A program made the translations under genes and the position numbers. DNA of 64,000 bases from NCBI GenBank assembly GCA_964016885.1, contig OZ024740.1:7150450-7214449 (forward strand), read 5' to 3'. This document shows, one piece after another, positions 30,901-46,800 of the stretch (within the stretch, counting starts at the first letter, position 1; every line of letters begins with the position of its first letter). The notes beneath the pieces are model-generated. The model did not search any database, was not told the origin of the DNA, and was given only the letters and a program-made list of their open reading frames with translations. This DNA comes from Eledone cirrhosa (Eukaryota; Mollusca; Cephalopoda; Octopoda; Eledonidae).

Positions 30901-33512
30901 GTATACATCTCACATCTGACCTGGGACTAATACCAGCTCTGGTGAGACCTACATTTCACATCAGACCTGCGACTATTACCAGTTCTGGTGAGGTCTACAT
31001 TTCACATCTGACCTGGGACTATTACAAAAGGTGGTGAGGCCTACATTTCACATCTGATTTGGGAGTAATACGAGCTATGGTGAGGTCTACATTTCACATC
31101 TGACCTGGGACTATTACCAGCTCTGGTGAGGCCTACATTTCACATCTGAGCTGGGACTATTACCAGCTGTGGTGAGGCCTACATTTGACATCTGACCTGG
31201 GACTATTACCAGATATGGTGAGGCCTACATTTCATATCTGACCTGGGTCTATTACCAGCTGTGGTGAGGTATACATCTCACATCTGACCTGGGACTAATA
31301 CCTGCTCTGGTGAGACCTACATTTCACATCTGACCTGCGACTATTACCAGTTCTGGGGAGGTCTACATTTCACATCTGACCTGGGACTATTACTAGCTGT
31401 GGTGAGGTATACATTTCACATCTGACCTGGGAATATTTCCAGCTATGGTGATGCTACATTTCACATCTGACCTGGGACTATTACCAGCTGTGGTGAGGCC
31501 TACATTTCACATCTGACTTGGGAGTAATACCAGCTATGGTGAGGTCTACATTTCACATCTGACCTGGGACTATTTCCAGGTCTGGTGAAGCCTACATTTC
31601 ACATCTGATCTGGGACTAATACCAGCTCTGGTGAGACCTATATTTCACATCTGACCTGAGACTATTACTAGCTCTAGTGAGGCCTACATTTCACATCTGA
31701 CCTGGGAGTATTATCAGCTGTGGTGAGGCCTACATTTCACATATGACCTGGGACTATTACCAGCTATGGTGAGGCCTACATTTATACATTTGACCTGGGA
31801 CTATTACTATTTCTGGTCAGGTCTACATTTCACATCTGACCTGGGACTACTACCAGCTATGGTGAGGCCTACATTTCACATCTGACCTGGGACTATTACC
31901 AGATGCGGTGAGGTATAAATCTCACATCTGACCTGGAACTATTACCAGCTATAGTGAGGCCTACATTTCACATCTGACATGGGACTATTACCAGCTATGG
32001 TGATGCTACATTTCACATCTGACCTGGAACTATTACCAGCTCTGGTGAGCTCTACATTTCACATCTGACCTGGGACTATTACAAGCTATGGTGAGGCCTA
32101 CATTTATACATCTGACCTGGGACTATTACCAATTCTGGTCAGGTCTACATTTCACATCTGACCTGGGAGTACTACCAGCTATGGTGAGGCTTACATTTCA
32201 CATCTGATCTGGGACTATTACCAGTTCCGGTGAGGTCTATATTTCACATCTGTCATGGGACTATTACCAGTTCTAGTCAAGTATACATTACACATCTGAC
32301 CTGGCATTATTACCAGCTGTGGTGAGGTATAGATTTCACATGTGACCTGGGACTAACACCAGCTCTGGTGAGACCTACATTTCACATCTGACCTGGGATT
32401 ATTACCAGCTCTGGTGAGACCTACATTTCACATCTGACCTGGGACTAATACCAGCTCTGGTGAGGCCTACATTTCACATCTGACCTGGGATTATTACCAG
32501 CTGTGGTGAGACATACATTTCACATCTGACCTGGGACTATTACCAGCTATGGTGAGGCCTACATTTCATATCTGACCTGGGTCTATTACCAGCTGTGGTG
32601 AGACCTACATCTCACATCTGACCTTGGACTAATACCAGCTATGGTGAGGTCTACATTTCACATCTGACCTGGGACTATTACAAGATATGGTGAGGCCTAC
32701 ATTTCACATCTGACCTGGGACTATTTCCAGCTCTGGTGAGGCCTATATTTCACATCTGACTTGGGACTATTACTAGCGATGGTGAGGTCTACATTTAACG
32801 TCTGATCTGGGACTATTACTAGCTATGGTGAAGCTTACATTTCACATCTAAGCTGAGACTAATTCCAGCTATTGTGAGGTCTACATTTCACATCTGAGCG
32901 TGGTCTATTGCCAGCTCTGGTGAGGCCTACATTTCACATCTGTCCTTGGACTATTTCCAACTGTGGTGAGGCCTACATTTCACATCAGAGCTGGGACTAT
33001 TACCAGCTCTGGTGAGGCCTACATTTCACATCCGACCTGGGACTATTACCAACTCTGGTGAGGTTTACACTTCACATCTGACCTGGGAATAATACCAGCT
33101 ATGGTGAGGTCTACATTTCACATCTGACCTAGGAATATTATCCGCTCTGGTGAGGTCTACATTTCACATCTGATCTGGGACTAATACCAGCTCTGGATAG
33201 GTCTACATTTCACATCTGACCTGGGACTATTACCAGCTATGGTGAGGCCTACATTTCACCTCTGACCTTGGGCTATTATCAGCTATGGTGAGGTCTACAT
33301 TTCACATCTGACCTGGGACTATTACCAGCTTTTGTGAGGTCTACATTTCACATCTGACCTGAGACTATTACCCGCTATGGTGAACTCTACATTTCACATC
33401 TGACCTGGGACTATTACCAGCTGTGCTGAGGCCTACATTTCAATCTGACCTGGGACTATTACCAGTTCTGGTGAGGTCTATATTTAACATCTGACATGGG
33501 ACTATTACCAGT

Positions 33513-36500
33513 TCTGGTGAGGCCTACATTTCACATCTGACCTGGGACTATTACCAGTTCTGGTCACGTCTACATTTCACATCTGACCTGGGACTATTAC
33601 CAGCTGTGGTGAGACCTACATTTCACATCTGACCTGGTATATTACCAGCTATGGTGAGGACTACATTTCATATCTGACCTGTGTCTATTACCAGCTGTGG
33701 TGAAACCTACATTTCACATCTGACCTTGGAGTAATACCATCTATGGTGAGGTCTACATTTCACATGTGACCTGGGACTATTACCATCTATGGTGAGGTCT
33801 ACATTTCACATGTGACCTGGGACTATTACCAGCTCTGGTGAGGCCTACATTTCACATCTGACCTGGGACTATTACCAACTCTGGTGAGGCCTACATTTCA
33901 CATCTGACCTGGGACTATTACCAGCTCTTGTGAGGCCTACATTTCACATCTAACCTGGGATTATTACCAGCGATGGTGAGGTCTACATTTCATGTCTGAC
34001 CTGGGACTATTACTAGCTATGGTGAAGCTTACATTTCACAGCTAACCTGGGACTATTACCAGCTCTGGTGAGACCTATATTTCACCTCTGACCTGGGACT
34101 ATTACCAGTTCTGGTGAGGACTACATTTCATATCTGACCTGGAACTATTACCAGCTCTGGTGAGGCCTAGATTTCACATCTGACCTGGGACTATTACCAG
34201 CTCTTGTGAGGCCTACATTTCACATCTAACCTGGGAATAATACCAGCTGTTGTGAGGCCTACATTTCACATCTGAACTGGGATTATTACCAGCTATGGTG
34301 AGGCCTATATTTCATACCTGACCTTGGTCTATTACCAGCTGTTGTTAGCCCTATATTTCACATCTGACTTGGGACTAATACCAGCTATTGTGAGGTCTAC
34401 ATTTCAAATCTGAGCTGGGACTATTACCAGCTCTGGTGAGGCCTACATTTCACATCTGACCTGGGACTATTACCAGCTATGGTGAGGCCAACATTTCACA
34501 TCTGACCTGGGAATATTACCAGTTCTGGTGAGGTTTACATTACACATCTGACCTGGGACTAATACCATCTCTGGTGAGGTATACATTTCACATCTGACCT
34601 GGGAATAATACCAGCTCTGGTGAGACCGATATTTCACATCTGACCTGGGACTATTACCAGTTCTGGTGAGGCCTACATTTCACATCTGAGCTGCGACTAT
34701 TACCAGCTCTGGTGAGGTCTACATTTCACATCAGACCTGGGACTATTACCAGCTCTTGTGAGGTCTACATTTCACATCTGTCCTTGGACTATTACCAGCT
34801 ATGGTGAAGTCTACATTTCACATCTGACCTGGAACTATTACCAGCTATGGTGAGGCCTACATTTCAAATCTGACCTGGGACTATTACCAGCTGTGGTGAG
34901 GCCTACATTTCACATCTGACCAGGGATTAATACCAGCTCTGGTGAAGTCTACATTTCACATCTGACCTGGGACAATTACCAGCTATGGTTAGGCCTACAT
35001 TTCACATCTGACCAGGGACTATAACCAGCTATGGTGAGACCTATATATAACATCTAACATGGGATTATTACCACCTATGGTGAGGCCTACATTTCACATC
35101 TGACCTGGGACTATTACCAGCTCTGGTGACGTCTACATTTCACATCTGACCTCTTACTATTACCACTCTGGTGAGGTCTACATTTCACAACTGACCTGGG
35201 ACTATTACAAGTTCTGGTGAGCTCTCCATTTCCCATCTGACCTGGGACTATTACCAGCTATGGTGAGGCCTATATTTCACAACTGACCGGGGACTATTAC
35301 CAGCTCTGGTGAGGCCTACATTTCTCATCTGACCTGCGACTATTACCAGCTATTGTGAGGCCTACATTTCACATCTAACATGGGACTATTACCAGCTATG
35401 CTGAGGTCTACATTTCAATCTGACCTGGGACTATTGCCAGCTATGGTCAGACCAAAATTTCACATCTGACTTGGGACTATAACCAGCTATGGTAAGGTTT
35501 ACATTTCACATCTAACATGGGACTTTTACCAGCTCTGGTGAGGCCTACATTTCACATCCGACCTGGGACTATTACCAGCTCTGGTGAGGCCTACATTTCA
35601 CATCTGATCTGTTACTATTACCACTCTGGTGAGGTCTACATTTCATATCTGAGCTGGGAGTAGTACCAGTTATGGTGAGGTCTACATTTCACATCTGACC
35701 TGGGACATATAGCAGCTATGGTCAGGCCAACATTTCACATCTGACTTGGGAATATTACCAGCTCTGGTGAGGTCTACATTTCACATCTGACCTGGGAATA
35801 TTACCAGCTATTGTGAAGCCTACATTTCACATCTGACCTGGGTCTATTTCCAGCCATTGTCAAGCTTACATTTCAAATCTGAACTTGAACTATTACCAGC
35901 TATGCTGAAGCCTACATTTCACATCTGACATGGAACTATTTCCAGCTTTGGTGAGGCATACATTTCACATCTGATCTGGGACTATTACCAGCTCTGGTTA
36001 GGACTACATTTCACATCTGACCTGGGACCATTACCAGCTGTGGTGAGGTTTACATTTCACATCTGACCTGGGTCTATTTCCAGCCATTGTCAAGCCTACA
36101 TTTCAAATCTGACCTGGAACTATTACCAGGTATGCTGAAGCCTACATTTCACATCTGACCTGGGACTATTACCAGCTATGGTGACGCCAACATTTCACAT
36201 CTAACCTGGAACTATTACCAGCTAAGGTGAGACCTACATTTCACATCTAAGCTGGTACTATTACCAGCTCTCGTGAGGTCTACATTTCAGATCTGACCTC
36301 GGACTATTACCAGATGTGTTGAGACCTATATTTCACATCTGACCTGTTACTATTACCACTCTTGTGAGGCCTACATTTCAAATCTGAGCTGGGATTAGTA
36401 CCAGCTGTGGTGAGGCCTACATTTCACCTGTTACCTGGGACTATACCAGCTCTGGTGAGACCTACATTTCACATCTGACCTGGGACTATTACCAACTCTG

Positions 36501-39500
36501 GTGAGGCCAACATTTCACATCTGAGCTGCGAGTATTACCAGCTCTGGTGAGGCCTCCCTTTTCATATCTGAGCTGGGACTATTACCAGTTATGGTGAGGT
36601 CTACATTTCACATCTGACCTGGGACTATTACCAGCTTTGGTTAGCCTTATATTTCACATCTCACTTGGGACTAATACCAGCTATGGTGAGGCTTACATTT
36701 CACATCTGAGCTGGGACTATTACCAGCTCTGGTTAGGCCTACATTTTACATCCGACCTGGGACTATTACCAACTCTGGTGAGGTTTATACTTCACATCTG
36801 ACCTGGGACTATTACCAGCTATGGTGAGGCCTACATTTCAAATCTGTCCGGGGACTTTTACCAGCTATGGTAAGGTCTACATTTTACATCTGACCTGGGA
36901 CTATTACCAGCTATGGCAAGGCCTACATTTCACATCTAATCTGGGACTACTACCAGCTCTGGTGAGACCTACATTTCACATCTGACCTGTTACTATTACC
37001 ACTCTTGTGAGGCCTACATTTCATATCTGAGCTGGGACTAGTACCAGCAGTGGTGAGGCCTACATTTCACCTGTTACCTGGGACTATTATCAGTTCTGGT
37101 GAGGTCTACATTTCACATCTGACCTGCGACTATTTCCAGTTGTGGTGAGGCCTACATTTCACATCTGACCTGGGACTATTACCAGCTCTGGTGAGACCTA
37201 CATTTCACATATGACCTGGGACTATTACCAACTCTGGTGAGGCCTACATTTCACATCTGAGCTGCGACTATTACCAGCTCTGGTGAGGTCTATAATTTCA
37301 CATCTAAACTAGGACTATTACCAGCTGTGATGAGGCCTGCATTTCACATCTGACCTGGGACTATTACCAGCTATAGTGAGGCCTCCCTTTTCATATCTGA
37401 ACTGGGTCTATTACCAGCTGTGGTGAGGCCTACATTTCACATCTGACCTGGAACTATTTCCAACTGTGGTGAGTTCTACATTTCACATATCAACTTGGAC
37501 TATTACCAGCTATGGTGAGGCCTACATTTCACATCCGACCTTGGAATATTACCAACTTTGGTGAGGTTTATACTTCACATCCGACTTAGGACTATTTCCA
37601 GCTATGGTGAGGCCTACATTTCACATCTGTCCTGGGACTTTTACCAGCTATGGTAAGGTCTACATTTCACATCTAATCTGGGACTATTACCAGCTCTGGT
37701 GAGGTCTACACTTCACATCTGACCTGAGACCATTACTAGCTGTGTTCAGACCTACAATTCACCTTTGACCTGGGAATATTACCAGCTCTGGTGAGGCCTA
37801 CATTTCACATCTGATCTGGGACTATAACCAGCTATGTTGAGGTCTACATTTCATATCTGACCTGGATCTATTACCAGGTATGGTGAGGTCTATATTTCAC
37901 ATCTAACTTGGGACTAATACCAGCTATTGTGAGGTCTACATTTCAAACCTGAGCTAGGACTATTACCAGCTCTGGTGAGGCCTACATTTCACATCTGACC
38001 TGGGACTATTACCAGCTCTGGTGAGGCTTACATTTCCCATCCGACCTGGGACTATTACCAGCTCTGGTGAGGTCTACATTTCACATCTGACCTGAGACCA
38101 TTACTAGCTGTGGTCAGACCTACATTTCACATCTGACTTGGGACTATTACAAGTTCTGGTGAGGCCTACATTTCACATCTGACCAGGGACTATTACGATC
38201 TATGGTGAGGCCAACATTTCACATCTGACCTGGGACTATTACCAGCTCTGGTGAGGCCTACATTTCAATCTGACCTGGGACTATTTCCAGTTCTGGTGAG
38301 ACCTACATTTCACATCTGACCTGGGAATATTACAAGTGCTGGTGAGGTTTACATTTCACATCTGACCTGGGACTAATACCAGCTCTGGTGAGGTATACAT
38401 TTCACATCTGACCTGGGATTAATACCAGCTCTGGTGAGACCTACATATCACATCTAACATGGGACTATTACCAGCTATGGTGAGGTCTACATTTCACATC
38501 TGACCTGAGACTATTACCAGCTATGTTGATGCCTACATATCACATCTGACCTGGGATTATTACCAGCTCTGGTGAGACCTACATTTCACATCTGACCTGG
38601 GACTATTACCAGCTATTGTGAGGCCTACATTTCACATCTAACATGGGACTATTATCAGCTATGGTGAGGTCTACATTTCACATCTGATCTGGGACTATTA
38701 TTAGCTCTGATGAGGCCTACATTTCACATCTGACCTGGGACTATTGCCAGCTATGGTCTGACCTATATATCACATCTGAACTGGGACTATTACCAGCTCT
38801 GGTGAGGCGTACATTTCACATCTGACCTGGGACTATTACCAGCTATGGTGAGGCCTCCCTTTTCATATCTGAACTGGGTCTATTACCAGTTGTGGTGAGG
38901 CCTACATTTCACATTTGACCTGGGACTAATATCAGCTATGGTGAGGTCTACATTTCCCATCTGACCTGGGACTATTACTAGTTATGGTGAGGTCTACATT
39001 TCACATCTGACCTGGGACTATTACCAGCTCTTATGAGGTCTAAATTTCACATGTGTCCTGGGACTATTACCAGCTATGGTGAAGTCAACATTTCACATCT
39101 GACCTGGAACTATTACCAGCTATGGTGAGGCCTACATTTCACATCTGAACTGGGACTATTTCCAGCTGTGGTGAGGCCTACATTTCACATCTGACCAGGT
39201 ACTAATACCAGCTCTGGTGAAGTCTACATTTCACATCTGACCTGGGACAATTACCAGCTATGGTTAGGTCTACATTTCACATCTGACCTGGGACTATTCC
39301 CAGCTGTGGTGAGGCCTACATTTCACATCCGACCTGTTACTATTACCAGTCTGGTGAGGTCTACATTTCGCATCTGACCTGGGACTATTTCCAGCTATGT
39401 TGAGGCCTACATTTCATATCTGAACTGCGGCTATTAGCAGCTGTGGTGTGGTCTACATTTCACATCTGACCTGGAACTAATACCAGCTATGGTGAGGTCT

Positions 39501-42500
39501 ACATTTCACATCTGACCTCTTACTATTACCACTCTGGTGAGGTCTACATTTCACATCTGACCTGGGTCTGTTACCAGCTATGGTGAGGCCTACATTTCAC
39601 ATCTAACATGGGACTACTACCAGCTATGTTGAGGCCTACATTTCACATCTGACCTGGGACTATTTCCAGCTCTGGTGAGGTCTACATTTCACATCTGACC
39701 TGGGACTATTACCAGCTATGGTGAGGCCTACATTTCACATCTAACATGGGACTATTACCAGCTATGTTGAGGCCTACATTTCACGTCTAACCTGGGACTA
39801 TTTCCAGCTATGGTGAGGTCTATATTTCACATCTAACCTGGGACTATTAACAGCTACATTTCAAATCTGACCTGGGACTATTTCCAGCTCTGCTGAGGCC
39901 TAAATTTCCCATCTGACCTGGGACTATTACCAGCTATGTTGAGGTCTACATTTCACATCTGACCTGTTACTATTACCACTCTGGTGAGGTCTACATTTCG
40001 CATCTGACCTGGGACTATTACCAGCTATGGTGACGCCTACATTTCACATCTGACCTGGGACTATTCCCAGCTCTGGTGAGGCCTACATTTCACATCTGAC
40101 CTGGGACTATTACCAGCTATGGTGAGGCCTACATTTCACATCTAACATGGGACTATTACAAGCTATGGTGAGGCGTACATTTCACATCTAACATGGGACT
40201 ATTACCAGCTATGGTGAGACCTACATTTCATATCTGACCTGGGACTATTACCAGCTCTGGTGAGGCCTACATTTCACATCTGACCTGGGACTATTACCAG
40301 CTATGTTGAGGCCTACATTTCATATCTGAACTGGGGCTATTACCAGCTGTGGTGTGGCCTACATTTCACATCTGACCTGGAACTAATACCAGCTATGGTG
40401 AGGTCAACATTTCACATCTGACCTGGGACTAATACCTGCTCTGGAGAGACCTACATTTCACATCTGACCTAGGACTATTACCAGCTCTGGTGAGGCGTAC
40501 ATTTCACGCGTGACCTGGGAATATTACCAGCTCTGGTGAGGTCTACATTTCACATCTCACCTGATACTATTACCAGCTCTGGTGAGGCGTACATTTCACG
40601 CGTGACCTGGGAATATTACCAGCTCTGGTGAGGTCTACATTTCACATCTCACCTGATACTATTACCAGCTATGGTGAGGCCTACATTTCACATCGGCCCT
40701 GGGACTATTACCAGCTGTGGTGAGGCCTACATTTCACATCTGACCTCTTACTATTACCACTGTGGTGAGGTCTACATTTCACATCTGACCTGGGTCTGTT
40801 ATCAGCTATGGTGAGGCCTACATTTGACATCTAACCTGGGAATATTACTAGCTGTGGTGAGTCCTACATTTCACATCTGACCTGTTACTATTACTACCTC
40901 TGGTGGGGCCTACATTTCACATCTGACCTGGGACTATTTCCAGCTATGGCGAGGTCTGTATTTCACATCTAACCTGGGACTATTACCAACTATGTTGAGG
41001 CTTACATTTCACATCTAACCTGGGAATATTACTAGCTGTGGTGAGTCCTACATTTCACATCTGACCTGTTACTATTACCACTCTGGTGAGGTCTACATTT
41101 CGCATCTGACCTGGGACTATTACCAGCTATGGTGAGGCCTACATTACACGTCTGACCTGGGACTATTACCAGCTCTGGTGAGGCCTACATTTCACATCTA
41201 ACATGGGACTATTACAAGCTATGGTGAGGCGTACATTTCACATCTAACATGGGACTATTACCAGCTATGGTGAGACCTACATTTCATATCTGACCTGGGA
41301 CTATTACCAGCTCTGGTGAGGCCTACATTTCACATCTGACCTTGGACTATAACCAGCTCTGGTGAGGCCTACATTTCACATCTGACCTGGGATTATTACC
41401 AGCTATGTTGAGCCCTACATTTTATATCTGAACTAGGGCTATTACCAGCTGTGGTGTGGCCTACATTTCACATCTGACCTGGAACTAATACCAGCTATGG
41501 TGAGGTCTACATTTCACATCTGACCTGTGACTATTACCAGCTATGGTGAGGTCAATATTTCACATCTGACCTGGGACTAATACCTGCTCTGGAGAGGTCT
41601 ACATTTCACATCTGACCTAGGACTATTATCAGCTATGGTGAGACCTACATTTCACATCTGACCTGGAAATATTACCAGCTGTGGTGAGGTCTAGATCTCA
41701 CATCTGACCTGGGACTATTATCAGCTTTGGTGAGGTCTACGTTTCACATCTGACCTGGGACTATTACCAGCTGTGGTGAGGCGTACATTTCACATCTGAC
41801 CTGGGACTATTACCAGCTCTGGTGAGACCTACATTTCACTTCTGACCTGGGACTATTACCAGCTGTGTTGAGGCGTACATTTCACGCCTGACCTGGGACT
41901 ATTACCAGCTCTGGTGAGGTCTACATTTCACATCTCACCTGACACTATTACCAGCTACGGTGAGGCCTACATTTCACATCGGACCTGGGACTATTACCAG
42001 CTGTGGTGAGCCCTACATTTCACATCTGACCTGTTACCATTACCACTCTGGTGAGGTCTACATTTCGCATCTGACCTGGCACAATTACCAGCTGTAGTGA
42101 GGCATATATTTCCCATCTTACCTGGGACTATTACCAGCTCTGGTGAGGTCTACATGTCACATCTGACCTGGGACTATTACCAGCTCTGGTGAGGCCTACA
42201 TTTCACATCTGACCTAGGACTATAACCAGCTATGGTGAGGCCTACATTTCACATCTAACATGGGACTATTACCAGCTATGTTGAGGCCTACATTTCACAT
42301 CTGACCTGGGACTATTTCCAGCTCTGGTGAGGTCTACATTTCACATCTGACCTGGGACTATTACCAGCTATGGTGAGGCCTACATTTCACATCTGACCTG
42401 GGACTATTACCAGCTATGGTGAGGCCTACATTTCACATCTAACCTGGGACTATTTCCAGCTATGGTGAGGTCTACATTTCACATCTAACCTGGGACTATT

Positions 42501-43839
42501 AACAGCTATGGTGAGGTAAACATTTCACATCTGACCTGGGACTAATACCAGCTCTGGTGAGACCTACATTTCACATCTGACCTGGGACTATTACCGGCTC
42601 TGGGGAGACCTACATTTCACATCTGACCTGGGACTATTACCAGCTCTGGTGAGGTATACATTTCACATCTGACTTGGTACTATTACCAGCTGTGGTGAGG
42701 CCTACATTTCACATCTGACCTGGGACTATTATCCGCTATGTTGACGCCTACATTTCATATCTGAACTGGGTCTATTACCAGCTGTGGTGTGGCCTAGATT
42801 TCACATCTGACCTGGAACTAATACCAGCTATGGTGAGGTCTACATTTCACATCTGACCTGGGACTAATACCTGCTCTGGAGAGGTCTACATTTCACATCT
42901 GACCTAGGACTATTACCAGCTATGGTGAGACCTACATTTCACATCTGACCTGGAACTATTACCAGCTATGGTGAGGTCTACATTTCACATTTGACCTGGG
43001 ACTATTATCAGCTATGGTGAGGCCTACATTTCACATCTGACCTGGGACTATTACCAGCTGTGGTGAGGCGTATATTTCACATCTGACCTGGGACTATTAC
43101 CAGCTTTGGTGAGGCCTACATTTCACATCTGACCTGGGACTATTACCAGCTGTAGTGAGGCATACATTTCCCATCTGACCTGGGACTATTACCAGCTCTG
43201 GTGAGGTCTACATTTCACATCTGACCTGGGACTATTACCAGCTATGGTGCGACCTACATTTCACATCTTACCTGGGAATATTACCAGCTGTGGTGAGCCT
43301 TACATTTCACATCTGACCTGCTACTATTACCACTCTGGTGAGGTCTACATTTCGCATCTAACCTGGGTCTATTACCAGCTATGGTGAGGCCTACATTTCA
43401 CATGTGACCTCGGACTATTACCAGCTCTGGTGAGGCCTACATTTCACATCTGACCTGGGACTATTACCAGCTCTGGTGAGGCCTACATTTCACATCTGAC
43501 CTGGGTCTGTTACCAGCTATGGTGAAGCCTACATTTCACATCTAACATGGGACTATTACCAGCTATGGTGAGGCCTGCATTTCACATCTGACCTGGGACT
43601 ATTACCAGCTCTGGTGAGGTCTAGATTTCACATCTGACCTGGGACTATTACCAGCTATGGTGAGGCCTACATTTCACATCTGACCTGGGACTATTTCCAG
43701 CTATGGTGAGGTCTACATTTCACGTCTGACCTGGGACTATTGCCAGCTATGGTGAGGCTTACATTTCACATCTAACATGGGACTATTACCAGCTATGATG
43801 AGGCCTACATTTCACATCTGACCTGGGACTATTACTAGC
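33513..43839. repeat. 10.3-kb higher-order repeat of the satellite, copy 1
   Basis: This stretch of 10,327 bp (about 224 satellite units) is repeated immediately at 43840-54212. The match begins at TCTGGTGAGGCC (33513 and 43840); one base earlier the copies differ (GT versus GC). The first diagnostic variant is CCAGTTCTGGTCACGTC at 33554 and 43881. Peculiar units recur in the same order, for example the shortened unit at 39841-39875 and the 92-bp doublet at 40494-40677. I compared many lines and found the copies identical except for one unit indel and one substitution. Confidence 0.93.
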
Positions 43840-46800
43840 TCTGGTGAGGCCTACATTTCACATCTGACCTGGGACTATTACCAGTTCTGGTCACGTCTAC
43901 ATTTCACATCTGACCTGGGACTATTACCAGCTGTGGTGAGACCTACATTTCACATCTGACCTGGTATATTACCAGCTATGGTGAGGACTACATTTCATAT
44001 CTGACCTGTGTCTATTACCAGCTGTGGTGAAACCTACATTTCACATCTGACCTTGGAGTAATACCATCTATGGTGAGGTCTACATTTCACATGTGACCTG
44101 GGACTATTACCATCTATGGTGAGGTCTACATTTCACATGTGACCTGGGACTATTACCAGCTCTGGTGAGGCCTACATTTCACATCTGACCTGGGACTATT
44201 ACCAACTCTGGTGAGGCCTACATTTCACATCTGACCTGGGACTATTACCAGCTCTTGTGAGGCCTACATTTCACATCTAACCTGGGATTATTACCAGCGA
44301 TGGTGAGGTCTACATTTCATGTCTGACCTGGGACTATTACTAGCTATGGTGAAGCTTACATTTCACAGCTAACCTGGGACTATTACCAGCTCTGGTGAGA
44401 CCTATATTTCACCTCTGACCTGGGACTATTACCAGTTCTGGTGAGGACTACATTTCATATCTGACCTGGAACTATTACCAGCTCTGGTGAGGCCTAGATT
44501 TCACATCTGACCTGGGACTATTACCAGCTCTTGTGAGGCCTACATTTCACATCTAACCTGGGAATAATACCAGCTGTTGTGAGGCCTACATTTCACATCT
44601 GAACTGGGATTATTACCAGCTATGGTGAGGCCTATATTTCATACCTGACCTTGGTCTATTACCAGCTGTTGTTAGCCCTATATTTCACATCTGACTTGGG
44701 ACTAATACCAGCTATTGTGAGGTCTACATTTCAAATCTGAGCTGGGACTATTACCAGCTCTGGTGAGGCCTACATTTCACATCTGACCTGGGACTATTAC
44801 CAGCTATGGTGAGGCCAACATTTCACATCTGACCTGGGAATATTACCAGTTCTGGTGAGGTTTACATTACACATCTGACCTGGGACTAATACCATCTCTG
44901 GTGAGGTATACATTTCACATCTGACCTGGGAATAATACCAGCTCTGGTGAGACCGATATTTCACATCTGACCTGGGACTATTACCAGTTCTGGTGAGGCC
45001 TACATTTCACATCTGAGCTGCGACTATTACCAGCTCTGGTGAGGTCTACATTTCACATCAGACCTGGGACTATTACCAGCTCTTGTGAGGTCTACATTTC
45101 ACATCTGTCCTTGGACTATTACCAGCTATGGTGAAGTCTACATTTCACATCTGACCTGGAACTATTACCAGCTATGGTGAGGCCTACATTTCAAATCTGA
45201 CCTGGGACTATTACCAGCTGTGGTGAGGCCTACATTTCACATCTGACCAGGGATTAATACCAGCTCTGGTGAAGTCTACATTTCACATCTGACCTGGGAC
45301 AATTACCAGCTATGGTTAGGCCTACATTTCACATCTGACCAGGGACTATAACCAGCTATGGTGAGACCTATATATAACATCTAACATGGGATTATTACCA
45401 CCTATGGTGAGGCCTACATTTCACATCTGACCTGGGACTATTACCAGCTCTGGTGACGTCTACATTTCACATCTGACCTCTTACTATTACCACTCTGGTG
45501 AGGTCTACATTTCACAACTGACCTGGGACTATTACAAGTTCTGGTGAGCTCTCCATTTCCCATCTGACCTGGGACTATTACCAGCTATGGTGAGGCCTAT
45601 ATTTCACAACTGACCGGGGACTATTACCAGCTCTGGTGAGGCCTACATTTCTCATCTGACCTGCGACTATTACCAGCTATTGTGAGGCCTACATTTCACA
45701 TCTAACATGGGACTATTACCAGCTATGCTGAGGTCTACATTTCAATCTGACCTGGGACTATTGCCAGCTATGGTCAGACCAAAATTTCACATCTGACTTG
45801 GGACTATAACCAGCTATGGTAAGGTTTACATTTCACATCTAACATGGGACTTTTACCAGCTCTGGTGAGGCCTACATTTCACATCCGACCTGGGACTATT
45901 ACCAGCTCTGGTGAGGCCTACATTTCACATCTGATCTGTTACTATTACCACTCTGGTGAGGTCTACATTTCATATCTGAGCTGGGAGTAGTACCAGTTAT
46001 GGTGAGGTCTACATTTCACATCTGACCTGGGACATATAGCAGCTATGGTCAGGCCAACATTTCACATCTGACTTGGGAATATTACCAGCTCTGGTGAGGT
46101 CTACATTTCACATCTGACCTGGGAATATTACCAGCTATTGTGAAGCCTACATTTCACATCTGACCTGGGTCTATTTCCAGCCATTGTCAAGCTTACATTT
46201 CAAATCTGAACTTGAACTATTACCAGCTATGCTGAAGCCTACATTTCACATCTGACATGGAACTATTTCCAGCTTTGGTGAGGCATACATTTCACATCTG
46301 ATCTGGGACTATTACCAGCTCTGGTTAGGACTACATTTCACATCTGACCTGGGACCATTACCAGCTGTGGTGAGGTTTACATTTCACATCTGACCTGGGT
46401 CTATTTCCAGCCATTGTCAAGCCTACATTTCAAATCTGACCTGGAACTATTACCAGGTATGCTGAAGCCTACATTTCACATCTGACCTGGGACTATTACC
46501 AGCTATGGTGACGCCAACATTTCACATCTAACCTGGAACTATTACCAGCTAAGGTGAGACCTACATTTCACATCTAAGCTGGTACTATTACCAGCTCTCG
46601 TGAGGTCTACATTTCAGATCTGACCTCGGACTATTACCAGATGTGTTGAGACCTATATTTCACATCTGACCTGTTACTATTACCACTCTTGTGAGGCCTA
46701 CATTTCAAATCTGAGCTGGGATTAGTACCAGCTGTGGTGAGGCCTACATTTCACCTGTTACCTGGGACTATACCAGCTCTGGTGAGACCTACATTTCACA

